This document shows positions 6,764 through 12,500 of a DNA stretch of 12,500 nucleotides, piece by piece. The stretch lies in contig CM022672.1 in NCBI GenBank assembly GCA_012295275.1, forward strand, positions 18,482,394 through 18,494,893, in the 5' to 3' direction. The position numbers and the translations under genes are program-made. How positions within the stretch are numbered: the first letter of the stretch is position 1; every line of letters starts with the position of its first letter. Below the pieces are notes generated by a model, which worked only from the letters and a program-made list of their open reading frames with translations, searched no databases and had not been told where the DNA came from. This DNA comes from Chrysomallon squamiferum (Eukaryota; Mollusca; Gastropoda; Neomphalida; Peltospiridae).

Positions 6764-7162
6764 ATGTACATCTCGTGTCAAGGACGTATTTTGTTTTTCA
6801 TTTTTGTCAAATTACTTATCCGTCTTCAGCGCTATCACTGGCGTATCTCACCGCGTGGCCGTAAACGTTACACCGTTGATGCTGTCCTGCGGTCTTCGTT
6901 TCATTACCACCGCATCACACACGTCAAGTCATCGCCATTTTACGTCTCTGTTGTTTTCGTTCCTTCATTGACTCGCCTCGTACTTGAAGCGGAAGCGCTA
7001 ATCAGACGGCATCAACTCCGTGGGCTGCAGCCAGGCGTAAACATTAATACATTTACAAGCGAGATTTCAGGCTTTTCTTCGATTCCTGAACAGAGGACGA
7101 AGCCGCTGAAGAGGCTTGCAAGCAAACGCCGACAACAACAGCAGCTACGGAGAATTTAAGCC
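6764..7162 (+). CDS. Hypothetical ORF, 131 codons (unidentified)
   Basis: This is the longest frame in the window not made of simple repeats, with a true ATG at 6764 and TAA at 7157-7159. It lies in a GC-richer island (about 6820-7220) containing many CpG. The Kozak context is moderate, with A at -3 and T at +4. The first 22 residues are hydrophobic then basic (MYISCQGRILFFIFVKLLIR), the middle is Arg/His-rich, and the C-terminus is highly basic with a Gln run (KRLASKRRQQQQLRRI). An acceptor-like TTATCCGTCTTCAG at 6816-6829 is in phase 0, so the real coding part, if any, could start at residue 23. No domain is recognised and no AATAAA follows within 150 bases. It may be a chance ORF in a CpG-rich regulatory island. 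Confidence 0.25.
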
Positions 7163-7290
7163 ATCAAAGCTCTGGGCTGCATGATACTTTTGGCTGACAT
7201 CTCTGTACTGACTTTAAACCCTCAGTTAACTGGGCAGGTTTAACATTTCTGCACCAGTTATTTGAACAAATTTTTTAACGCAGCTTTTCG

Positions 7291-7317
7291 GTGTGTGTGT
7301 GTGTGTGTGTGTGTGTG
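7291..7317. repeat. (GT)n microsatellite
   Basis: About 13 GT units. Confidence 0.97.
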
Positions 7318-7356
7318 ACACCGGCAAACATGCTTCAGCAGCTTAATTCTACAGTG

Positions 7357-7640
7357 AAAACAAAATATATCGAGATACAGTTTTTGCATGCTGATACTAA
7401 TTTGTCCTAGTGCCAGATTGTTGTTGTTGTTGTTTTTATCTCTAAATAATTGGTAATCTTCAAGTTTAATATTCCAGTTCACTTTTTCTCTGTCAGCATT
7501 CAAAACAGATATCCTGGTACAGACATTTTAAGCTGACATATGTTTTGCCTTTTTTGTCCCAATATTATGTTGATGTTGTTGTTGTTGTTGTTGTTGTTGT
7601 TATCTCTAATTAATTAATAATCGTTTAATATTCTAGTCAA
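7357..7640. repeat. Diverged tandem duplication containing (TTG)n
   Basis: Copy 1 (about 7357-7480) and copy 2 (about 7502-7640) share an ordered set of landmarks: AAAAC...TACAG...GCTGA, GTCC, a (TTG)n tract, TATCTCTAA, AATC and TTTAATATTC-AG. The offset grows from 145 to 159 bases because the (TTG)n tract is longer in copy 2. No coding content is visible. Confidence 0.55.
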
Positions 7641-7659
7641 GTAAATCTCTTGAAAACTA

Positions 7660-7843
7660 AATATGAAAAGACAATTAATGAACATAATAAAAAATAGTAA
7701 TAAAAAAAATAATAATAATAATAAAATACAATTTTTTTTATTTATTTAATTAGCAAAAAAGATAATAAAAAACAGATAACAACCTAAAAACCAGAAGCCT
7801 TTTATATCATTAAAAGAAAAAAAACAATAGGACATAAAAGTGA
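7660..7843. repeat. A-rich low complexity with (AAT)n
   Basis: (AAT)n at 7706-7724 within A-rich sequence. On the minus strand AATAAA occurs near 7739-7746, about 100 bases downstream of the candidate minus-strand exon. Confidence 0.8.
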
Positions 7844-7979
7844 TTATAAAAAAAAGACCACATCAATTTTAGTTGTGTTATGATGAAACCGCCAATCGAA
7901 AATGACTTGTTTGCGCTTCTTCATTTCCACTGTAAACATTAATTCTATTCTAAATTTATCACGAATACTTCGTCTTCTG
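7844..7979 (-). other. Candidate minus-strand 3' exon with NAGNAG acceptor (unidentified)
   Basis: Read on the minus strand, a run of about 20 T ends in CAGCAG (7982-7977), a tandem NAGNAG acceptor whose two AGs differ by three bases and so keep the frame. From either, one frame is open for 43 codons from 7975 to TAA at 7846-7844, beginning RRSIRDKFRIELMFTVEMKK and containing KRKQVIFDWRFHH. The composition is protein-like rather than repeat-like, and a minus-strand AATAAA follows about 100 bases on. Against it: the T run may simply be a homopolymer, 43 open codons are not rare, and no homology is recognised. Confidence 0.25.
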
Positions 7980-7982
7980 CTG

Positions 7983-8003
7983 AAAAAAAAAAAAAAAAAA
8001 AAA
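7983..8003. repeat. Poly(A) tract (poly(T) on minus)
   Basis: A run of about 21 A. It doubles as the polypyrimidine tract of the minus-strand acceptor-like site. Confidence 0.9.
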
Positions 8004-8153
8004 TTTCATCAATGCGTAATCTGCGGTCGATGAATCGATATATCGAGATAAAGACGATTATTGAAAACAATGTCAGCAAAGCGTTTTGTATTCTTAACTC
8101 GGCGAAGCGATTTAATGAGATAGTGAAGTGCGTTTAGCCAACGTAAATCGCAT
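8004..8153. other. Unique segment with short palindromes
   Basis: TCGATATATCGA at 8035-8046 is a perfect 12-bp palindrome. GCGATTT at 8107-8113 and AAATCGC at 8145-8151 are inverted with a 31-base loop. No gene is seen. Confidence 0.5.
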
Positions 8154-8285
8154 TAAGGAAAGGGCAAAACAATAAACGAAAACCTTAGGGAGGATAAAAC
8201 GGTTAGGAAAGAGAATAAAAGAGACAGAGGAAGCAAGAATACAAGAAAGAGGAGAGAATAGAAGCAGAATGACAAAAACGTAACG
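8154..8285 (-). other. Non-repetitive purine-rich tract; polypyrimidine and acceptor-like on minus
   Basis: More than 80 percent of bases are A or G on the + strand, without a repeat unit. On the minus strand a CTAAC branch-point consensus (8216-8212) precedes a pyrimidine-rich stretch and CCTAAG at 8189-8184, giving a complete 3' splice-site layout with about 28 bases between branch A and AG. The frame after it (from 8183) is open for only 23 codons. Confidence 0.25.
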
Positions 8286-8338
8286 TGACGTGAAATTTTA
8301 TAGATAAGACGTGATGGAACATGGAAATTAAGTTATCT

Positions 8339-8477
8339 TTGTTATTATTATAGTTGTTGTTGTTGTTGTTGTTGTTATTATTATTATTATTACTATCATC
8401 ATCGTCATTATTAATACTACAGTTATCATCATCATCATATTATTATTATTATTATTAATACAGTTGTATCATTATCA

Positions 8478-8542
<65 letters not shown>

Positions 8543-8545
8543 GAA
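8339..8545. repeat. Compound (TTG)n-(ATT)n-(ATC)n-(ATT)n array
   Basis: (TTG)n at 8352-8376, (ATT)n to 8391, ATC/ATT mix to 8440, and a long (ATT)n of about 21 units at 8478-8542. Confidence 0.95.
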
Positions 8546-8900
8546 CAGGTTCTTTTATTTGTTATTATCATTTCCATTATAATCACTATTGTAGATAAAA
8601 CCAACTAACGTTAATCTATATGGATATAATCTGCATAACTGGTCATTTAACAGTGCTTGTATTACATTTTATAGTAATAATTTTATTATCATCGTTTTCA
8701 CAATCATTGTCTTTAGTATCCATATCATCATCATCGTCGTCGTCAACATCATGTATCTGATAACCACGAAGCCAGCTGGTGTCATCATTTAAAATATAAA
8801 CATAGCAAATGATTAATACGTTGCAGAATAGAATGATATAAAATATTATTTTTAAAATAAGAAGAAAAAAGATCAAAATCGTGTAAAAATATATTAAGGC
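8546..8900. other. AT-rich segment with a small (ATC)n tract
   Basis: The (ATC/GTC)n at 8721-8745 produces an Asp-rich minus-strand frame, which I do not regard as a gene. CAGCTG E-box at 8772. Nothing else is visible. Confidence 0.45.
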
Positions 8901-9138
8901 AGTAATTTGAAAAAAAAAAAAAATATATATATAAATTACAGCATTTTTGCTCTACTTAAAAAAGAAGAAAAAAACCCTATATGAATGAAGTATAGAAATG
9001 TTTTTGAAATATCGAAACTGACAAAAAAAGAGTTTACACCACGACATTTCATACAGTGTTCTTTATTTCTCGTTTTTCATGTCCAACTCAGAAAATCTCG
9101 ACTGAATGTTTTTTTTTTCTTCTTTTCATAAGAATATT

Positions 9139-9172
<34 letters not shown>

Positions 9173-9240
9173 ATAATACTACTTTAAAAATAGATGTAAT
9201 AATTTTTAAAGCCCAATTTTTTTTTTTCTTTTTTTTTTTA
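8901..9240. repeat. AT-rich DNA with poly(A), (TA)n and long poly(T) tracts
   Basis: A13 near 8910-8922 followed by (TA)n, T10 at 9109-9118, T30 at 9141-9170, and T-rich sequence at 9218-9240. The Phe-rich frame is a homopolymer artefact. Confidence 0.85.
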
Positions 9241-9341
9241 TTCCTCTTTCTCAAAATTAAGCTCTTCTGCTTGCGGCCAAATACGCATAATGATTTTTAC
9301 AATCCATGTTATTGTCACACATATTAATCACCACAGCCTGT

Positions 9342-9394
9342 ACACCAGTGCACTGAAAGATAAAAAATAAAATAAAAAATGCATGCACTGGTGT
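9342..9394. repeat. 11-bp perfect inverted repeat with A-rich 31-nt loop
   Basis: ACACCAGTGCA at 9342-9352 pairs exactly with TGCACTGGTGT at 9384-9394. The loop is GATAAAAAATAAAATAAAAA-like. Pairing does not extend outward beyond one wobble pair, so it does not look like a microRNA precursor. It lacks the T run expected of a simple terminator. Confidence 0.8.
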
Positions 9395-9399
9395 GATAA

Positions 9400-9760
9400 A
9401 AACGCCAAACTATATTTAAACTGGATCAAAAATTCCTCGGTAAACGAACGCGATATTTAGTAACGATAATAGCAGCGATCTTGCAAAAAAAAAAAAAAAC
9501 ATTGCTTGAGGAATCCGTGTTGAGAGATTTCGTGTTAGAAGTAACGTGTATAGAACACGGAGGAGAATACAGCATTAGCACGCCTGAGTCGCAATAACGA
9601 GAGAGGACGGCCTGAAGCTGCAATATCTCCCATCTTCGACAATAAATTAATATTCCGAGGCGTCGATGCCTTATTTAATCCTTTTCTAGTCTCCGGGCCG
9701 TTTTTCAGAGCTCCTCGTGGTTTTTCTTACATCGTTACTGTATGGGTTTGCTTAGCGATC
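9400..9760. other. GC-richer unique island, no confirmed gene
   Basis: On the minus strand T15 followed by GCAAG (AG at 9481-9480) resembles an acceptor and precedes a 17-codon frame (IAAIIVTKYRVRLPRNF) ending at 9426. That frame is open upstream too, to 9623, but has no ATG at its start. An 8-bp inverted pair TCCGTGTT 9514-9521 and AACACGGA 9554-9561 and an AATAAA at 9641 are present. No family is recognised. Confidence 0.3.
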
Positions 9761-9933
9761 ACACTGTTGTGTTATAATATTAGAGAAGAAAAAAAATAAA
9801 AAAAGTAAAATAATCGTCGATGTAATTGCTGGCTTATAATCATCATAATCATCACTATTTTCATCTTTGAATAATGGTTTATTTTGTCTTTTTAATAATT
9901 ATGAAATAGATTAGTTTTATTGTTATTAATTTA

Positions 9934-9954
9934 TTTTTTTTTTTTTTTTTTTTT
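9934..9954. repeat. Poly(T) tract
   Basis: A 21-base T run in AT-rich DNA. Confidence 0.9.
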
Positions 9955-9958
9955 AATA

Positions 9959-10310
9959 CGGTAACGTTAATAATGTAATCTGAGGAAGATAATGATAATA
10001 AATTAGTAAGAGTTAATAACTTTGGTAATATAAGTATTATAGTCTAGTGATGTAATGTTAGTAATGTTAACAAAGCAGTCTAAATAACAACAACAACAAC
10101 AGTAATAATAATAAGAAGAAGAAGAAGAAGAAGAAGAAAGAACATTAATCCGAACTTGATATTACGTAATGTTAACAACAAACTGTTAAAAATGAAATCT
10201 GAATAATGAAATTTAATGCTAATGAGACATTCCTGCGAAAGCTGGTAACGTTACTCATTAAGTATTAATAATTCTGGCAATGTTAGCATTATGACTGTAA
10301 TAGAAAAATG
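9959..10310. repeat. Diverged duplication, offset about 220 bp, around (AAC)(AAT)(AAG)n
   Basis: The order AATGTAATCTGA, GGTAA, AAGTATTA, AATGTTAGTAATG at about 9972-10066 recurs as AATGAAATCTGA, GGTAACGTTA, AAGTATTA, AATGTTAGCATTATG at about 10190-10293. Between them lie (AAC)n 10086-10100, (AAT)n 10103-10113 and (AAG)n 10113-10139. GTAATGTTAACAA also occurs twice, near 10061 and 10168. Confidence 0.5.
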
Positions 10311-10379
10311 ATAATAATAATAATACAAAAATGAATATCTTGTATGACGCCATCCCACCACACAATGTCGTCACAGTGT

Positions 10380-10549
10380 TAAGTGATTGAACGCTCGCAT
10401 TCCATGACAACCATTGGTCGTCTTGTTAACACTCGGAGCCGATAATGGAAAGAGTTGACACCGTGTTATGAGAGGAAGGCACAGCCGTTATTTTTCATCA
10501 CCGAGGCAAACGATAGTCAATTAGCCAATGCGACACGGTATGCACGGGA
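10380..10549 (+). promoter_or_regulatory. Possible promoter region with CCAAT boxes
   Basis: Inverted CCAAT at 10413-10417 sits in an imperfect 17-bp palindrome (10406-10422). A direct CCAAT lies at 10525-10529, and two more, at 10603-10607 and 10618-10622, fall inside the following ORF. Four NF-Y cores in 210 bases is several-fold above expectation. No TATA box is seen. Confidence 0.2.
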
Positions 10550-10705
10550 ATGGTTTCAGAAGCTTTCATGAATCTAATGACAGATCTGACTGCAAAGCAG
10601 CGCCAATCGATAGTAGACCAATATCCCAACACGATTCCGAAAACAGATATAGAACGGAAATACGTAACGAGTCCACATTCCATGACCGCTGTTCACAATC
10701 TCGGC
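10550..10705 (+). other. Candidate first exon, 52 codons before a poly(T) tract (unidentified)
   Basis: The ATG at 10550 has a strong Kozak context (G at -3, G at +4). The frame reads MVSEAFMNLMTDLTAKQRQS and stays polar and protein-like through SPHSMTAVHNLG before entering poly(T) at 10706. If coding, it should end at a donor; AAATAC|GTAACG at 10660-10667 is the best match and is mediocre. An out-of-frame ATG at 10540 and the overlapping frame starting 10528 are also open. No domain is recognised. Confidence 0.2.
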
Positions 10706-10743
10706 TTTTTTTTTTTTTTTTTTGTCTTCTTTTTTTTTTTTTT
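10706..10743. repeat. Double poly(T) tract
   Basis: T18 and T14 separated by GTCTTC. Confidence 0.92.
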
Positions 10744-10744
10744 C

Positions 10745-11130
10745 TGTCTTCGACAAATCCATTGTTGTTCTTTTAATTGTTTTTATATTTTTTCAATTTG
10801 TATTTATTTGTTATTTCTATTTATTTGATTCACTGTGTTCATGTTCGAACTTGTATTTGTTGTATGAAAATATCGTGGTTCAGTGCTATTCAGAGGTTGT
10901 TTTTATTACTTTGGTTGTTATATCTATTCTATTGTATTCTGCTTATTTCTTTATACTAACATAAATTATTATCACACAAAATAATCATATTTACTGCAGC
11001 ACAGACCAAAAAATCTGTGTATATCAGTCTGTATGTATCATACGCCTGAAAGCTGCAGTACATTTCAATGACTTATTTAATTAATAATGACTGTGATTTT
11101 TGCATTCATTTATATTATCTATTGACCGAC
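10745..11130. other. T-rich unique sequence, no gene seen
   Basis: The Phe/Leu/Ile-rich overlapping frames between 10722 and 10964 come from T-rich composition. No RNA or promoter is recognised. Confidence 0.5.
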
Positions 11131-11133
11131 CAC

Positions 11134-11205
11134 CTGTCTGTTTCTGTTTCAAGACAGACAGACTGATAGATAGAAAGACAGATAAATAAATAAATAAATA
11201 AACGA
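11134..11205. repeat. Hairpin of opposed tetranucleotides and (AAAT)n
   Basis: CTGTCTGT at 11134-11141 pairs with ACAGACAG at 11154-11161 over a 12-base loop. GACA/GATA units and (AAAT)n at 11182-11202 follow. Confidence 0.8.
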
Positions 11206-11318
11206 AAATGAATTTTAAACAAATAACTACAATCTAAAAGAATCCGTAATTTTTCAGTTTATAAAAATACATCAATTCAGGATCAAATCAACAAAATAGT
11301 AATAGCAATAAATGCAAG

Positions 11319-11330
11319 AAAAAAAAAAAA
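11319..11330. repeat. Poly(A) tract
   Basis: A 12-base A run in unique AT-rich sequence (11206-11340) with no gene. Confidence 0.85.
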
Positions 11331-11360
11331 TCATTTGTTTTTGTGGCATTCAGGTTTTAA

Positions 11361-11500
11361 TTTCTTTCTTTCTTTCTGGCTTTCTTTATTTCTTTCTTTA
11401 TTTATTATTACTATTATCATCGTCATCATCATCATTATAATTATAATAATAATAATAATAATTATTATTATTATATTATTTTATTATTATTGATTTTATG
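11361..11500. repeat. (TTTC)n-(ATC)n-(AAT)n-(ATT)n compound array with a 26-bp palindrome
   Basis: (TTTC)n at 11361-11404, ATC units to 11434, then (AAT)n switching to (ATT)n. The switch makes a perfect palindrome at 11449-11474, centred on AATT at 11460-11463. Confidence 0.92.
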
Positions 11501-11504
11501 TGTA

Positions 11505-11821
11505 GTATTTAGTTTCTTGGTGATAGATGAATCCACTAAGCGACACTAATTTGGGACTAAATTGAATTAATATTAAGAATCTAAAACAGCATTTAAAAAA
11601 ATATCCAAAACATGATTATTAAATTCATAAATTTGTTTTCTAGTCGTTTTATTAAAAGGCTTGATTTATTTTTTAATATCTTCGTTTTTATTTATTTATT
11701 TATTAATTTAAAAAGAGCGAGAGAGAAAAAACAAACAAAAGAAAGATAGAGAGAGATTAAATAAATGATTAAATTTTATTATATTTAATAACTATTAAAT
11801 TTGTTTTTGTTTCTTTTTTCT

Positions 11822-11823
<2 letters not shown>
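11505..11823. other. AT-rich non-coding stretch
   Basis: No gene seen. (TTTA)n at 11687-11704 and a purine-rich decayed AG stretch at 11711-11757. Confidence 0.5.

Positions 11824-11896
<73 letters not shown>
11824..11896. repeat. (AG)n microsatellite, 73 bp
   Basis: About 36 uninterrupted AG units. Confidence 0.98.
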
Positions 11897-11898
<2 letters not shown>

Positions 11899-12027
11899 AA
11901 AACACTGATTTAATTTGATTATTTCCCACCCCCCTTCATTATGTATTAATTAATTAATTTATTAATTTGTTGTAACTGTTTGTTGTTGACGCATAATCAT
12001 TTAACTTAATATAGAGCGAAATTCGTT
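11897..12027. other. AT-rich spacer
   Basis: Includes (ATTA)n near 11945-11968. No gene seen. Confidence 0.5.
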
Positions 12028-12224
12028 TTTTTTAATTTTTTTTACTTCATATTTTTTTTTTGTTTCCTTCTTGTTGTTTGCCTCTTCTTCATTCAAGGGA
12101 AATCAACATCCCATGTTATCAAACTATCGATTTCTTATCATTTTTAGACCCTAGCGTCACATCCATTACAAAAATCAACTACTGTTGCGTTAAGTTAAAT
12201 TATTCCATAACAAGCAAACACTGA
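12028..12224 (+). other. Candidate terminal exon with a long polypyrimidine tract (unidentified)
   Basis: A T/C-rich tract of nearly 70 bases ends in CTTCTTCATTCAAG|G, AG at 12096-12097. From 12099 one frame is open for 41 codons to TGA 12222-12224, beginning EINIPCYQTIDFLSFLDPSV; the other two frames stop within about 20 codons. ATTAAA, a variant polyadenylation hexamer, lies at 12294-12299. No homology is recognised. The polypyrimidine tract is less repetitive than most in the window. Confidence 0.22.
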
Positions 12225-12451
12225 ACTCGAGGGCTGCTGGAGAATGAATTCGTTCGACTTCAGCTGCTGCGATAAACGCAGTGCGTTAAAGAAATTAAAA
12301 AACAAAACTATTATGTTGCAAGCATAGGTTAAAGACTTTGGGAATGAAGATAATCATAACGCTACTAATGTATATTATTATTACTGTTTTAATGCGTTTT
12401 TAACGACGTCAAACGTTGATCACTTTGATAAGATTTGTTTTTATTTAACAG
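12225..12451. other. Unique segment
   Basis: Contains a CAGCTG E-box at about 12251 and CTGCG/CGCAG hairpin near 12256-12270. No gene recognised. Confidence 0.4.
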
Positions 12452-12500
12452 AAATACCGAGGAGTTATTTTACGAAATAATGCGTTACGAACGAATTTGA
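12434..12500 (+). other. Acceptor-like site and short open frame at the window edge
   Basis: TTTGTTTTTATTTAACAG|A ends at 12451. One frame reads NTEELFYEIMRYERI and stops at TGA 12498-12500; another (KYRGVILRNNALRTNL) stays open to the window end. The sequence is cut off here, so no conclusion is possible. Confidence 0.15.

Noticed and set aside
7000-7131. Signal-peptide-like minus-strand frame (AVVVGVCLQASSAASSS)
   Set aside because: No ATG precedes it in frame. The hydrophobic run comes from a CAA/CAG-rich stretch read in reverse.
8643-8876. Minus-strand protein with a run of seven Asp
   Set aside because: The Asp run comes from an (ATC)n tract, there is no ATG start, and the N-terminal part is AT-rich sequence read as Ile/Phe/Leu.
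9239-9365. Acceptor-like AG after a T-rich tract at 9240-9261 with a 35-codon open frame
   Set aside because: The acceptor (AAATTAAG) is poor and two frames are open. It shows how often such frames arise beside T tracts here.
9342-9394. MicroRNA precursor
   Set aside because: Only 11 bp pair and pairing does not extend outward, too short for a pre-miRNA stem.
10837-10850. tRNA-derived SINE B box (GTTCGAACT)
   Set aside because: The last base does not fit the GTTCGANNC consensus and no A box lies upstream. Similar GTTCGA words near 2033 and 12250 fail for the same reasons.

Overview
This window looks like intergenic or intronic DNA from an animal nuclear genome. It is AT-rich and carries very dense, long microsatellites of many unit types: (AG)n, (CT)n, (TA)n, (TG)n, (ATT)n, (TTG)n, (TTC)n and (GTAT)n, plus homopolymer A/T tracts. 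By eye these fill roughly an eighth of the sequence. There are no bacterial features: no ribosome binding sites, no operons and no packed reading frames. Compound tracts such as TC-TA-TATG-TG and TTG-ATT-ATC are typical of cephalopod molluscs (octopus or squid). Penaeid shrimp genomes are a possible alternative. The assignment is an inference from texture, not from any identified gene.

No protein-coding gene can be named with confidence, and I found no tRNA, rRNA, CRISPR array, IS element or transposase. Most long reading frames are translations of dinucleotide or trinucleotide repeats. What remains is a set of islands with higher GC content and normal complexity: about 3440-3900, 5450-5760, 6820-7220, 9400-9760, 10330-10700 and 12100-12290. 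Several hold candidate exons, meaning a polypyrimidine tract, an AG acceptor and an open frame. The more exon-like are 3706-3876 (+), 7844-7976 (-), 1511-1635 (+), 410-460 (+) and 12098-12224 (+). The longest non-repeat ORF with an ATG is 6764-7159 (+, 131 codons). Because T tracts are everywhere here, acceptor-like sites are expected by chance, so all of these are low-confidence calls.

Layout: 1-600 holds an X-box/CRE pair and a 51-nt candidate exon. 600-1106 is a run of (TG), (CATA) and (TA) repeats. 1107-1900 is unique sequence with an NR5A/ERR-type site and four CCAAT boxes. 1920-3140 is repeat-rich. 3152-3395 is a 244-bp (AG) array and 4104-4308 a compound (TC)(TA)(TATG)(TG) array, flanking the 3440-3900 island. 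5450-5740 has a full CRE, a cluster of TGTCA motifs and a p53-like site. 6158-6666 is a diverged tandem array with a unit of about 141 bp. 7357-7640 is a second diverged duplication. 8340-8545 is a long (TTG)/(ATT) block. 9342-9394 is an 11-bp inverted repeat. 9960-10300 is a third diverged duplication. 10380-10700 has CCAAT boxes and a possible first exon. 11100-12097 is repeat-rich again, and 12098-12500 has two further acceptor-like sites.

No new biological system is evident. The observations most worth checking are the X-box/CRE pair, the approximately 141-bp repeat family, the TGTCA/p53-like cluster, the exon-like segment at 3706-3876 (dibasic sites and a C-x5-C motif) and the minus-strand acceptor sites at 7977-8185.
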